DNA of 64,000 bases, taken from Aureibaculum algae. GTDB lineage: Bacteria > Bacteroidota > Bacteroidia > Flavobacteriales > Flavobacteriaceae. The position numbers were made by a program, and so were the translations under genes. The stretch is from positions 1,936,501 to 2,000,500 of the forward strand of contig NZ_CP040749.1 in assembly GCF_006065315.1 (NCBI RefSeq), in the 5' to 3' direction. The stretch's first letter is position 1, and the number at the start of each line of letters is the position of its first letter. The notes under the pieces were generated by a model. The model was not told where the DNA came from. It did not search any database and was given only the letters and a program-made list of their open reading frames with translations. Positions 27,818-37,309 of this stretch are shown here, piece by piece.

Positions 27818-28381
27818 ATGACAACATTAAAAATTCACGACATTGAATCAGCTCCAGAAGGAAGCAAAACTTTATTAGAACAATCTTTGAAATCAAACGG
27901 AATGATTCCTGGGTTGCACGGTGTTTTGGCTGGAGCTCCAGGTATCTTAGAAGCGTATCAAACAATACATAAACTTTTTGTAGACTCATCATTTAATAAT
28001 GATGAATTAACTGTAGTTTGGCAAACAATTAATGTAGAGCATGCATGTCATTATTGTGTACCTGCACACACTGCTATTGCAAACATGATGAAGGTAGATG
28101 ATGCAATAAGTACTGCTTTACGTGATGAAACACCATTGGAAAATCCTAAATTGGAAGCTTTACGTAACATGACCTTAAGTATTGTACGAAATCGTGGACA
28201 TGTAAATCAAGAAGAGTTAGCTACTTTTTATGCAGCAGGTTATGGAGAACAACAAGTGTTAGAAATTATATTAGGTTTATCTCAAAAAGTAATTAGTAAT
28301 TACACAAATCATATTGCTAATACTCCTGTAGATGCTCCTTTTCAAAAGTTTGCTTGGTCTAAAGATAATGTAACATCTTAG
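27818..28381 (+). CDS. Carboxymuconolactone decarboxylase / AhpD-like protein
   Basis: 187 residues. E74, C77, C80 and H84 in VEHACHYCVPAH reproduce the ExxCxxCxxxH redox site of AhpD-type alkylhydroperoxidases. The N-terminal half is LHGVLAGAPGILEAYQTIH, typical of the CMD family. Probably a thiol peroxidase or disulphide relay protein under the adjacent TetR regulator. Confidence 0.87.
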   Translation: MTTLKIHDIESAPEGSKTLLEQSLKSNGMIPGLHGVLAGAPGILEAYQTIHKLFVDSSFNNDELTVVWQTINVEHACHYCVPAHTAIANMMKVDDAISTALRDETPLENPKLEALRNMTLSIVRNRGHVNQEELATFYAAGYGEQQVLEIILGLSQKVISNYTNHIANTPVDAPFQKFAWSKDNVTS

Positions 28382-28411
28382 GCTTCAAAAAGAATAAAAA
28401 TAATTGATCAA

Positions 28412-28443
28412 TAATCCTTTCGTATTTTTATTCGGAAGGATTA
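28412..28443 (+). other. Hairpin between the AhpD-like and EthD genes
   Basis: TAATCCTTTCG and CGGAAGGATTA form an 11-base-pair stem with one mismatch. No T-run follows, so it may stabilise or attenuate the message and not end it. Confidence 0.45.
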
Positions 28444-28470
28444 CTGGTTTGAAATTTAAAAATAAATATT

Positions 28471-28785
28471 ATGATAAAAGTATCTGTAATGTATCCCAAT
28501 AGTAAAGATGTAAAGTTTGATGTAGACTATTACAAAAACGATCATTTACCAATGGTTTCAAATAAAGTTGGCGATGCCTTAAAAGGGTTGGAGTTAGACT
28601 TAGGGTTGGCAGGTAGAGTTCCTGGTGAGGCTGCTCCTTATGTTGCTATTGCACATTTATTATTTGATGATGTGGCCTCTTTTCAGACTTCCTTTGGTCC
28701 ACATGCGGAATTTTTTGCGGCTGACTTAAAAAATTATAGTAATGTAAAAGGAGCATTACAAATTAGTGAATTGATAAAATTTTAA
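28471..28785 (+). CDS. EthD-family protein
   Basis: 104 residues, a ferredoxin-like dimeric alpha-beta barrel: KVSVMYPNSKDVKFDVDYYKNDHLPMV at the start and FGPHAEFFAADLKNYSNV near the end are EthD marks. EthD proteins accompany degradation or detoxification enzymes, but most have no proven reaction. Two bases separate it from the FrnE-like gene. Confidence 0.83.
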   Translation: MIKVSVMYPNSKDVKFDVDYYKNDHLPMVSNKVGDALKGLELDLGLAGRVPGEAAPYVAIAHLLFDDVASFQTSFGPHAEFFAADLKNYSNVKGALQISELIKF

Positions 28786-28787
28786 AA

Positions 28788-29432
28788 ATGAAAGAAAAAT
28801 TAAAAATAGATATTGTTTCTGACGTTGTTTGTCCGTGGTGTACCATTGGCTATAAACGTTTAGAAAAAGCCATTGCAGAACTAGGTGTTGAAGATCAAGT
28901 AGCCATTGAATGGCATCCGTTTGAATTGAATCCGGATATGCCTGCTGAAGGTCAGAATGTAGATGAACATATTACAGAAAAATATGGTTCTACGAAAGAG
29001 CAACAAATAGCATCGAAACAAAATATGACCGACGTTGGTGCGGCACTTGGATTTAAATTCGATTATTTTGATGATATGCGAATGGTCAATACTTTTGATG
29101 CCCATGTTTTATTAGATTATGCAAAAGACTTTAAGAAGCAAACGGAATTAAAAATGCGTTTAACAACTGCGTTTTTTAGTGAGCGAAAAGATGTCTCTAA
29201 AAGGGATGTTTTAAAACAAGCGTTATTAGATGTTGGTTTAAATGCAGTAGAGGGATTAGCTAGATTAGATAATGACGAAGCTCGTTACAATGTGAAAAGT
29301 GAAGAAGGGTATTGGAAAAATCTAGGAATAAACTCTGTTCCAACAATTGTATTTGATAGAAAAAGTGCAGTAACGGGGGCACAGCCTGTAGAAACTTTTA
29401 AACAAGTACTTTCGGAACTAATTAGTAAGTAA
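28788..29432 (+). CDS. DsbA-family oxidoreductase, FrnE-like
   Basis: 214 residues, no signal peptide, so cytoplasmic. The redox site is C15-P-W-C18 in VVCPWCTIGYKRL, with a thioredoxin-fold cis-Pro in GINSVPTIVFD. FrnE proteins are cytoplasmic disulphide isomerases linked to oxidative stress resistance and polyketide synthesis. End of the TetR-controlled group. Confidence 0.88.
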   Translation: MKEKLKIDIVSDVVCPWCTIGYKRLEKAIAELGVEDQVAIEWHPFELNPDMPAEGQNVDEHITEKYGSTKEQQIASKQNMTDVGAALGFKFDYFDDMRMVNTFDAHVLLDYAKDFKKQTELKMRLTTAFFSERKDVSKRDVLKQALLDVGLNAVEGLARLDNDEARYNVKSEEGYWKNLGINSVPTIVFDRKSAVTGAQPVETFKQVLSELISK

Positions 29433-29754
29433 TAGGAATCTATTTAGAAAAAAAATGACACTGTAGAAAAGGAATAGGATAACTACCTTTTACCTGTTTT
29501 TACCAATTGATTTACCACGCTAGTTATTTAGGTAATTTGTTAAGAAAACCTTCTTTGGCCAGTTTAAGAATGCAATACCCCTATCTATTTACAGATTCTA
29601 ATAGAAAGGGGTTGAGTTTATGCTAATCATATAAATTACTGCCTTAATTTTAAGGATAGTGTAATTATTATTTATCAAAATTATCTAATTCAGAAATAGT
29701 ATAAAATTATAGACACTTTGATGCCATTCGCTACTTCAAAATCTAAAAAATAGT
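29433..29754 (+). other. Non-coding stretch with a long hairpin
   Basis: No gene seen. ACCCCTATCTATT and AATAGAAAGGGGT (29577-29612) make a 12-13-base-pair stem with one internal mismatch. No T-run follows, so it is not a clear terminator of the frnE-like operon, although it is the only structure there. Confidence 0.4.
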
Positions 29755-29762
29755 TATATTTG
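29755..29762 (+). promoter_or_regulatory. -7 element of the cobalamin-uptake operon
   Basis: TATATTTG fits TAnnTTTG and lies a few bases before the riboswitch begins; no -33 TTG is seen at normal spacing. Confidence 0.5.
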
Positions 29763-29770
29763 CCGCTTAT

Positions 29771-29960
29771 TGGTTTTACACTATTTGAAAAGTTAAAATA
29801 GTGAAAATTAAAAGGGAATTCTGTTAAAATCAGAAGCTGTTCCCGCAACTGTACGCTTAGTCTTGATGAATTTCAAGATGCTTATTGTAATACTACTTAC
29901 CACTGCTTTTTTTTTGCGGGAAGGTTCACAATAAGACGCAAGCCAGGAGACCTGCCAATT
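29771..29960 (+). ncRNA. Cobalamin (AdoCbl/B12) riboswitch
   Basis: GGGAATTCTG...AATCAGAAGCTGTTCCCGCAACTGTA at 29813-29854 is the conserved core, and AGCCAGGAGACCTGCC at 29941-29956 is the B12 box. Between them lies a variable arm. It ends about 45 bases before the btuB-like start codon, so cobalamin binding probably blocks translation or transcription of the uptake genes. Confidence 0.93.
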
Positions 29961-30004
29961 GAAAACAATTAAAACAAAATACCTGTTCGGGATAAGCAGA
30001 AATT

Positions 30005-31831
30005 ATGAGATACAACATCGTAATCATTATTTTTTTATTTACTATTCCTTGCTTTTCGCAAGTGACAAGTACTGTCTTGGATACAGTTTTTCTTTCGGCT
30101 GATAAATTAGAAGACAAATCTGTTGGTCAACCTATTATAAAAATTAATAAAGCACTTTTAAAAAATTATCGTCCACAACTAACGGAGGTATTGCAATTTG
30201 AAACACCTATTTACTTTAAAGAAAACGGTTCTGGTATGGTTTCTTCAGCCTCCTTTAGAGGTACAACCGCTCAGCAAACCGCGGTAGTATGGAATGGTAT
30301 TAATATAAATTCTCCTTTTTTAGGACAAACGGATTTTAATTTAATCAATACTCAAAACATTTCAGAAGTGTTGGTGCGTCCTGGTGGTGGAAGTTCGCAA
30401 TTTGGTACAGGGGCTATTGGTGGTGTGGTTTATTTGAATAATAATTTAGATATTGATACCGAAAATACGCATGAAATATATACTTCGTATGGTAGCTTTA
30501 ACACCAAGAATTTAAGTACAAATCACAGTATTTCGGGTTCAAAAACCAATTTGCAAATCGGGCTTAGTTATTTAGATTCTGATAATGATTATGAATACAT
30601 AGATTCAGACCAAAGGAATGAAAATGGCCAGTTTTATAACATCAATGCATCTTTAAATGCTGCGTATAAGCCCAATGCAAAAAACGCATTTACAATTTAT
30701 TCTAATTGGTTTACGGGTGAAAGACATTTATCAATTATAGAAACAACACAAACCCGGAATAAATATAGTGATGAACATATACGCGTATTGGGTAAATATC
30801 AATATGAATCTGGTCAAAATCAGTCTACGGTAAAACTGGCTTTAATTAATGAAAAGTATCGGTTTTATCCAGAATTAAATACTAGCGAAGGTTCTAATAA
30901 TGGTAATGGGTGGACGTATATTGCCAATTACAATTATCAATTACAATTAAAAAAGCTATTATTAAATATAGGTGGAGAATATAATTTAGCAACGGCAACG
31001 GGTACCAACTATGATAATGTACAACGTAATACGGGGAGTGCAAATGTGTATTTAAAGCACAAGTTAGCGAAGAATTTTACCTATCAGGCAACGTTAAGAG
31101 GGGAGTTGAATGAAGATTATGATAGTCCGTTATTATTTTCAGTGGGTACAAGTTGGCATCCATTTGTTGAATATACCTTAAAAACATCTATTTCTAAAAA
31201 TTATAGAATTCCCACTTTTAATGATCTGTATTGGCCGGGAGCTGAAAATCCTGATTTAAAGGCAGAATCATCGTTACAATATGAACTTTCTAATGAGATT
31301 CATTTACGGAATTTAAAATTTACGCTCACGGGGTATTATAATGATATCAGTGATTTAATACGTTGGTTGCCTTATTCTGGTGAATTATGGAGACCCGTAA
31401 ATACAAACAAGGTGCAGTCTTATGGAATAGAAACCAATTTGCAATATGGAATTTCCTTAGGTAACCATCAATTTAAAATCAATACGTTGTATAGCTATAC
31501 CGTATCTAAAAATAAAGAAACGGATTATCAACTCATATATGTACCCTATCATAAAGCAACATTAGGGATCTCCTATAAATTAGCAGATTTTTCTGCACAG
31601 CTAAACACTATATATACCGGAGCGGTTTTTACCTATTCTAACAACAATCCAGACACTGTGCTAAATGATTTTTTATTGACCAACTTATCAATGAATTATG
31701 CATTTACAAAAAATAGAAACTGGATTGTTGGTGGCGGCGTTAATAACCTTTTTAATACCAATTATGAAACTAAGGCCTATAGACCTATGCCTGGTACAAA
31801 CTATCATATTAATTTAACTTTAAAACTATAA
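30005..31831 (+). CDS. TonB-dependent outer-membrane receptor, BtuB-like
   Basis: 608 residues with a signal peptide (about 1-19, PCFSQ). Plug domain with VWNGININSPFLGQTDFNLI and VLVRPGGGSSQFGTGAIGGVVYLNN, then a 22-strand-type barrel ending in the aromatic C-terminus INLTLKL. The cobalamin riboswitch upstream and the BtuG-like lipoprotein downstream identify the likely substrate as vitamin B12 or another corrinoid. No CarboxypepD-reg (SusC) extension, so it is not a SusC protein. Confidence 0.9.
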   Translation: MRYNIVIIIFLFTIPCFSQVTSTVLDTVFLSADKLEDKSVGQPIIKINKALLKNYRPQLTEVLQFETPIYFKENGSGMVSSASFRGTTAQQTAVVWNGININSPFLGQTDFNLINTQNISEVLVRPGGGSSQFGTGAIGGVVYLNNNLDIDTENTHEIYTSYGSFNTKNLSTNHSISGSKTNLQIGLSYLDSDNDYEYIDSDQRNENGQFYNINASLNAAYKPNAKNAFTIYSNWFTGERHLSIIETTQTRNKYSDEHIRVLGKYQYESGQNQSTVKLALINEKYRFYPELNTSEGSNNGNGWTYIANYNYQLQLKKLLLNIGGEYNLATATGTNYDNVQRNTGSANVYLKHKLAKNFTYQATLRGELNEDYDSPLLFSVGTSWHPFVEYTLKTSISKNYRIPTFNDLYWPGAENPDLKAESSLQYELSNEIHLRNLKFTLTGYYNDISDLIRWLPYSGELWRPVNTNKVQSYGIETNLQYGISLGNHQFKINTLYSYTVSKNKETDYQLIYVPYHKATLGISYKLADFSAQLNTIYTGAVFTYSNNNPDTVLNDFLLTNLSMNYAFTKNRNWIVGGGVNNLFNTNYETKAYRPMPGTNYHINLTLKL

Positions 31832-31836
31832 AAACA

Positions 31837-32868
31837 ATGATTAGAAAATTTATTAAATTCAGTACATTAAGTTTAGCAGTCCTATTAGGATTTACTTCGT
31901 GTGATGATTCTGACGATCCAGAGCCATTACCAAAAGGTGATTTTGAAAATGGTTATATTGTAAGTAACGAAGGTAATTTTGGATCTCCAAATTCATCAAT
32001 AACATTTATTGATAGTGACTTTTTACAAGAAACGAATACTGTATTTTCAAGTATAAATGGAGGTAACTTGGGTGATATATTACAATCAATAGCTTTTGAT
32101 GACGATTATGCTTTTTTAGTAGTTAATAATAGTAATAAAATTGAAGTAGTAAACAGATATACTTTTAATAGTGTTAAAACCATAACCGATAGTATTGAAT
32201 TACCTAGATATGCAGTGGTAGAAAACGATAAATTGTTTGTAACCAATAGTGGTAAACAATCGGTTGAGGTTTTTGATGCCAATAGCTTTGAATATATTAC
32301 TCAAATAGCTCTTAATAAAACGGTAGAAGAAATTAAAGAAGATAATGGCAAATTGTATGTTATGAATGCTGCTTGGGGTTACGGAAATGAAATCACAGTA
32401 ATTGATGCTAGCACCAATGCTGTAATAGATTCAGTAACTGTTGGAGATGGTTTAAATTCAATGGAGATTGAAGATGGTATATTATATGCATTACACAGCA
32501 CAGGTATTACAAAAGTAAATACCAGTACGAATGATGTTATAGGTGAAATAGCTTTTGAAGATGGACTTTCAAGTGTTAGTAAATTGGAAGTAGAAGATGA
32601 CTATATCTATTTTATATCAGGTTCTAAAATCTTTAAATATGCTACAGATGTAACTTCAATGGCCAATACGGAATTATTAGACACACAGGTAAATGACGCC
32701 TCATGGTTTATTGGATATGGCTTTAATGTTGTTAATGATAAATTGTTTTATACGGATGTAAAAGGATTTACTGAAAATTCTGAAGTAAAAGTTTATGACC
32801 TTGATGGAACTCTTATAACTAGCTTTTCTGCAGGTATTGGTGCAAACGGTGTCTATGATAACGATTAA
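31837..32868 (+). CDS. Surface lipoprotein beta-propeller, BtuG/YncE-like
   Basis: 343 residues with a lipobox at C22 (GFTSC) and a Bacteroidota lipoprotein export-like acidic stretch after it (DDSDDPE). The chain has about seven repeats of the type KIEVVNRYTFNSVKTI / SVEVFDANSFEYITQI / EITVIDASTNAVIDSV, a YVTN-type propeller. In Bacteroides, BtuG of this architecture captures cobalamin at the cell surface and hands it to BtuB. It follows the receptor by five bases. Confidence 0.85.
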   Translation: MIRKFIKFSTLSLAVLLGFTSCDDSDDPEPLPKGDFENGYIVSNEGNFGSPNSSITFIDSDFLQETNTVFSSINGGNLGDILQSIAFDDDYAFLVVNNSNKIEVVNRYTFNSVKTITDSIELPRYAVVENDKLFVTNSGKQSVEVFDANSFEYITQIALNKTVEEIKEDNGKLYVMNAAWGYGNEITVIDASTNAVIDSVTVGDGLNSMEIEDGILYALHSTGITKVNTSTNDVIGEIAFEDGLSSVSKLEVEDDYIYFISGSKIFKYATDVTSMANTELLDTQVNDASWFIGYGFNVVNDKLFYTDVKGFTENSEVKVYDLDGTLITSFSAGIGANGVYDND

Positions 32869-32898
32869 TTATAGATAAGTTACTCTTAAAAAATTTAA

Positions 32899-32932
32899 AA
32901 AACTGCTTAATTAAATTAAGCAGTTTTTTTTT
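32899..32932 (+). terminator. Intrinsic terminator of the cobalamin operon
   Basis: AACTGCTTAATT-aa-ATTAAGCAGTT stem followed by T7; a textbook terminator 31 bases after the stop codon. Confidence 0.9.
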
Positions 32933-33027
32933 GGTTTACGAATACCATCATAATTGCATATTACGAGGTGATATATTTGCTAAGAATATTTTAGTTAAAT
33001 TTATATGCTTAACCAAACACCATCACC

Positions 33028-34362
33028 ATGCAAAACCAACGCAGAAAATTTATTAAAGATGCTGCCTTAGGTATGGCTGCATTAAGTATACCCTCTTATG
33101 GAACTGCTTTTTCAAGTCAACTTTTCAATTCTCAAGAAACCTTACGTATAGGCGTAATCGGCTGTAATGGTATGGGGTGGTCTAACACCGTTTCTATGCT
33201 AAAAAATGAAGGCGTTCATTTAATTGGTATTTGTGATATAGATAATAATGTTATCAACAGACGTGTTGAAGAAATCCGTAAAAAGGATAGTAAGGCTGCT
33301 AAAAAGATTAAAACCTATGGTGATTATAGAAAATTACTAGCAAATAAAGATATTGATGCAGTAATTATTGGTACACCAGACCATTGGCATTGTAAAATGA
33401 TGGTGGATGCTTGTGCAGCTGGTAAACAAGTTTATGTAGAAAAGCCTATTTCCAATACCATTGAAGAATGTAACCTTATGGTTGCAGCTGCAGAAAAATA
33501 TAATACGATAGTGCAGGTAGGGCAGTGGCAACGTAGTGGTCCTCATTATAAAGAAGCTATTGATATTGTAAGATCAGGTAAATTAGGTAACATACGGCTA
33601 GTTAAAGTATGGGCGTATCAAGGTTGGATGAAACCTGTACAACCACAACCAGATCAAGAAGCACCAGAGGGTGTAGATTATCCATTTTGGTTAGGCCCTG
33701 CACCTAAAAGGGCGTTCAATCCAAATCGATTTCATTTTAATTTTAGATGGTTTTGGGATTATGCAGGTGGTTTAATGACAGATTGGGGTGTGCATGAAAT
33801 TGATATTGCTTTATATGCCATGGGAGCAACAGCTCCAAAATCAATTATGGCTAGTGGTGGTAAATTAGCTTATCCTGATGATGCCTCTGAAACACCAGAT
33901 ACCTTACAAACCATTTTTGAATACGATAATTTTAATATGCTTTGGGAGCACGCCACGGGAATAGATTCAGGTCCTTACGGTAGAACCGAAGGTATTGCTT
34001 TTATAGGTAATAATGCTACGTTAGTAGTTAACCGAGGAGGTTATGAGGTAATTGTAGAAAAGTCAGCGAAAGATTCGATGGAAGAGATGTTGCCAAAATC
34101 ACGCCCAAAAGGAGTCAATTATTTGGATTTACATACTCAAAATTTTGTTGAAGCCGTAAGATCTAAAAATCCTAAAATATTAAATACGCCGATAGAATCA
34201 GGTAGTATTGCAGCCATTAATGCACAAATGGGTAATATAGCCTATAAAACAGGTGAAAAGTTGTTTTGGGATGCTAATGACAATATGTTCAAAAACAATG
34301 CTAAAGCCAATGCGTTACTAAAAGCATCGTATCATAATGGATGGGAAAAACCAGTACTCTAG
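33028..34362 (+). CDS. Gfo/Idh/MocA-family oxidoreductase, exported
   Basis: 444 residues. The N-terminus QRRKFIKDAALGMAALSIPS looks like a Tat signal. The Rossmann motif is IGVIGCNGMGWSNT, followed by CDIDNN, GTPDHWH and the catalytic EKPISNT; the substrate domain has WDYAGGLMTDWGVHEIDIA. Exported members of this clade in Bacteroidota usually act on sugars or sugar derivatives. A TATATTTG box at 32972-32979 precedes it. Confidence 0.88.
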   Translation: MQNQRRKFIKDAALGMAALSIPSYGTAFSSQLFNSQETLRIGVIGCNGMGWSNTVSMLKNEGVHLIGICDIDNNVINRRVEEIRKKDSKAAKKIKTYGDYRKLLANKDIDAVIIGTPDHWHCKMMVDACAAGKQVYVEKPISNTIEECNLMVAAAEKYNTIVQVGQWQRSGPHYKEAIDIVRSGKLGNIRLVKVWAYQGWMKPVQPQPDQEAPEGVDYPFWLGPAPKRAFNPNRFHFNFRWFWDYAGGLMTDWGVHEIDIALYAMGATAPKSIMASGGKLAYPDDASETPDTLQTIFEYDNFNMLWEHATGIDSGPYGRTEGIAFIGNNATLVVNRGGYEVIVEKSAKDSMEEMLPKSRPKGVNYLDLHTQNFVEAVRSKNPKILNTPIESGSIAAINAQMGNIAYKTGEKLFWDANDNMFKNNAKANALLKASYHNGWEKPVL

Positions 34363-34366
34363 TTTC

Positions 34367-34969
34367 TTAATGCTTTATACCCGCAAAACCAACAGGGATA
34401 TCTTTAAAATATACTTTACCATAGTCAAATTCAGGTCTTACAGGAAAATCTAAATAATAAGTAATTTTTGAACTACTCAATTTCATTTTATCTAAAGACT
34501 GTATAGAAGGAGATTCTTTACGCTTCTTTTTTATGCCTAAGGTATTTGTTTTATAGGTTTTGGCTTCAAAATTTTCATAGCCTTCTATGGGGTATTTTTC
34601 AAAATCTTCATAATTACGATTGTCGGCTTTTGATTTTAAATAGATCTTTCTATCCGCTCTGTAATAATAAATTGCTACAGGTCTTATTCTCCATTTTTTC
34701 TCCTCATCAGTCATTGAAAATAAGTTGAAATCAAATTCTTCTGCTTTTCGGTCTAACCGTTCAATATTTACTTGAAGACTAAATGTTTGTAGTACTTTTT
34801 CCTCATAACGATAAGGTTGTGACCACAGTTTTTTATTAAGGATAGATTTACCAATAGTAACGTTGTAATTTTCTTTCGGTATGCTGTCTTGTTGAGCAGT
34901 AAGCGTACTAAATGGTAGTGTAAAAGCCACTAACAGTAGCAATGTAAATATAGATTTCTTTAATGGCAT
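34367..34969 (-). CDS. Secreted protein of unknown function
   Basis: 200 residues, with a signal peptide (about 1-25, STLTAQ). The mature part has many charged residues and motifs FSMTDEEKKWRIRPVAIYYY and SSSKITYYLDFPVRPEFDYG, probably a beta-rich fold. No family recognised. It converges on the Gfo/Idh/MocA gene with four bases between stops. Confidence 0.65.
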   Translation of the reverse strand: MPLKKSIFTLLLLVAFTLPFSTLTAQQDSIPKENYNVTIGKSILNKKLWSQPYRYEEKVLQTFSLQVNIERLDRKAEEFDFNLFSMTDEEKKWRIRPVAIYYYRADRKIYLKSKADNRNYEDFEKYPIEGYENFEAKTYKTNTLGIKKKRKESPSIQSLDKMKLSSSKITYYLDFPVRPEFDYGKVYFKDIPVGFAGIKH

Positions 34970-35161
34970 AACAGGGTATGTTTATATGATTTTTCAATAG
35001 CTATATCATAAAACGTACCAATTAGTGGATAATTGTATGCATAAGGAGGAAATGTATACCAATATATAATAAAATAATACCGTCATAACCTAGACCGTCT
35101 GAAGCTCATTTTATGTATGCAAAGTATACGAAGTAAAAAAAGAAATATATTATTGAGAATA

Positions 35162-35206
35162 AAAAAACCGTCCCAGAGTTCTTAAAGTGTAGAAAGGAGA
35201 CGGTAT
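35162..35206 (-). terminator. Intrinsic terminator of the RsmB-like gene
   Basis: On the minus strand ACCGTCTCC pairs with GGGACGGT around a loop of about 22 bases and is followed by T7. It lies directly after the stop codon at 35216. The rest of 34970-35215 shows no gene. Confidence 0.75.
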
Positions 35207-35215
35207 TTAAATTTT

Positions 35216-36421
35216 TTAAGCGGTTCTTTCCATAAGAGCCATATAGAATCCGTCAAAACCAGATTTTGCCGGTGAAACTTTCTTTTCTTTAACTAAATGA
35301 AAATTATCATGTGTTTTTAGAAATGCCTGTACCTGCTTTTCATTTTCAGAAGGCAAGATAGAACAGGTAGCATACACCATTTTTCCACCAATCTTTAAAA
35401 ATTTAGAATAACTTTCTAAGATTTCTGCTTGCGTTTTTTTAATGTTCTCGATGAATTCAGGCTGCAATTTCCATTTGGCATCTGGGTTTCTTCTCAAAAC
35501 ACCCAATCCGCTACATGGTGAATCTATAAGTACACGGTCTGCTTGATTATAGAGTTTTTTAATTACTTTGGTAGAATCGATAGTACGAGGTTCAATATTA
35601 TGAGCTCCTGCTCGTTTCGCTCTACGTTTTAATTCTTTTAGTTTATTTCCGTAAATGTCAAGTGCAATTATTTGCCCTTTGTTTTCCATTAACGCAGCTA
35701 AATGCAATGCTTTTCCTCCAGCTCCAGCACATGCATCAATAACACGCATACCTGGTTTTACATCTAAATAGGCAGCCACCAATTGTGACGAAGCATCTTG
35801 TACTTCAAAAAAGCCTTGTTTAAAGATATCTGTTCTAAATACATTTTTACGTTCCATCAGTTTTAAGGCATCAGGATATCCTTCAACAAATTCAGAGCCT
35901 ATTTCTTCTTCAAGTAATGCTTTATGCAGAATTTTTTTAGTGGTTTTTAAGGTGTTGGTTCTCAATATTACACTCGCTGGTTGGTTTAAGGCTTCAATTT
36001 CCTTATCCCATTGCTTGCCTAATTCTTTAACCCCCATTTCGTCTAACCAATCTGGAATAGATTCGCGAATGGCACGGTTACTTTGAAATTCATCAAATTT
36101 ACCTTTTAAACGACGTACAGGTGTACCTTCAAATTGTTTCCAGTCTGGTAAAGAAATTCCTTTTAATGTAGCCCAAACGGTGAATATTTTCCACAAGTTT
36201 TCTTGTGAAAAGTGATTTTTTGTTCCCGAAATTTCGTTGTAGAGTCTTTTCCAACGCACACAATCATAAATTGTTTCGGCAATAAAAGCTCTGTCACGGG
36301 CTCCCCAACGGGTATCTCTTTTTAAAGTTTTTTCTACAACTTTATCGGCATATAAACCATCATTATAAATATAATTAAGTGAATCTATAACGGCTAGTAC
36401 TAAATTTCTATGTAAACGCAT
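35216..36421 (-). CDS. RsmB/NOP2-family rRNA m5C methyltransferase
   Basis: 401 residues. N-terminal NusB-like RNA-binding part, then the SAM domain with DACAGAGGKALHLA (SAM loop), ALDIYGNKL, DSPCSGLGVLRR (catalytic-cycle Cys) and YATCSILPSENE (second Cys). Expected to make 5-methylcytosine in 16S rRNA. The C-terminus SGFDGFYMALMER is the family signature, so the gene is intact. Confidence 0.9.
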   Translation of the reverse strand: MRLHRNLVLAVIDSLNYIYNDGLYADKVVEKTLKRDTRWGARDRAFIAETIYDCVRWKRLYNEISGTKNHFSQENLWKIFTVWATLKGISLPDWKQFEGTPVRRLKGKFDEFQSNRAIRESIPDWLDEMGVKELGKQWDKEIEALNQPASVILRTNTLKTTKKILHKALLEEEIGSEFVEGYPDALKLMERKNVFRTDIFKQGFFEVQDASSQLVAAYLDVKPGMRVIDACAGAGGKALHLAALMENKGQIIALDIYGNKLKELKRRAKRAGAHNIEPRTIDSTKVIKKLYNQADRVLIDSPCSGLGVLRRNPDAKWKLQPEFIENIKKTQAEILESYSKFLKIGGKMVYATCSILPSENEKQVQAFLKTHDNFHLVKEKKVSPAKSGFDGFYMALMERTA

Positions 36422-36544
36422 TTGCTATTGTGTAATCGTTGAATTTTCTATTCGTGTAACTATGAATTCAAAAACAATAATTTTATTTTTGAATTAATGT
36501 GCAAATGTAACTAATAATACTGTCAGTGCAAGCGAAGTAGAGCA

Positions 36545-37309
36545 CTAAAACTTTTCAAACACTCCCAATCCGAATAAGGCAAAATCGTATTTTACCGGAT
36601 CTTTTGGATCCAATTCACGTAAATTATGGTCCAGTTCAGCCAAGGCCTTGGCGTCATTTTGCTTTCGAGTAAGTAAACCTAATTTTCTGGCTACATTACC
36701 AGAGTGAACATCTAAAGGGCAAGACAGCGTTGAAGGGGCAATAGTTTCCCAGATTCCAAAATCTACACCAGCGTTATCTTTTCTAGCCATCCATCGTAAA
36801 AACATATTGATACGTTTGGCGGCAGAGCCTTTTAATGGATCTGATATGTGTTTTTGAGTTCTTGGTAAATGGTCCAATTCAAAGAACACTTTTTTTAAAT
36901 TGTGAATGGCATTTTGGGTTGAATTATGTTCAATATGTTGCGAAAATACAGCCTCTAAGCCTCCGTGATTTTTATAAATATGTTGTAATGCCTGTATAAA
37001 ATAGGCAAAATCATTTCCGTTAAACGTTCTGTGTACAAAATTTTCTAATGATTTTAATTCACTAGGATTATGATTGATGATAAAATCATATGGACTATTA
37101 TCCAACAATTCCATCATTTTATTGGCATTATTGATAATCATTTTTCGGTTTCCCCAAGCGATGGTTGCGGTCAAAAAACCTGAAATTTCAATGTCTTCTT
37201 TGAGCTGAAAACGATGTGGAATTAGAATAGGGTCAGACTCAATAAACTTCGGATTGTTATATTCAATAACCTTTACATCTAAAAACTCTTTTAGCTCTGC
37301 TTTTTTCAT
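36545..37309 (-). CDS. TIGR02757-family protein
   Basis: 254 residues from the ATG at 37309, whose ATGA overlaps the stop codon of the upstream gene by four bases, a sign of translational coupling. Earlier in-frame ATGs (37315, 37333) lie inside the neighbour. Family marks are ESDPILIPHRF, SGFLTATIAWGNRKMII, RMFLRWMARKD and PLDVHSGNVARKLGLLTRKQND. The late motif recalls HhH/GPD DNA-glycosylase folds, but the function is not established. Confidence 0.85.
   Translation of the reverse strand: MKKAELKEFLDVKVIEYNNPKFIESDPILIPHRFQLKEDIEISGFLTATIAWGNRKMIINNANKMMELLDNSPYDFIINHNPSELKSLENFVHRTFNGNDFAYFIQALQHIYKNHGGLEAVFSQHIEHNSTQNAIHNLKKVFFELDHLPRTQKHISDPLKGSAAKRINMFLRWMARKDNAGVDFGIWETIAPSTLSCPLDVHSGNVARKLGLLTRKQNDAKALAELDHNLRELDPKDPVKYDFALFGLGVFEKF

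Noticed and set aside
28412..28443. Terminator between the AhpD-like and EthD genes
   Set aside because: No T-run follows the stem, and the genes on both sides appear to belong to one operon.
30005..32868. SusC/SusD polysaccharide uptake pair
   Set aside because: The receptor lacks the SusC N-terminal extension, the lipoprotein is a propeller and not SusD-like, and a cobalamin riboswitch precedes them.
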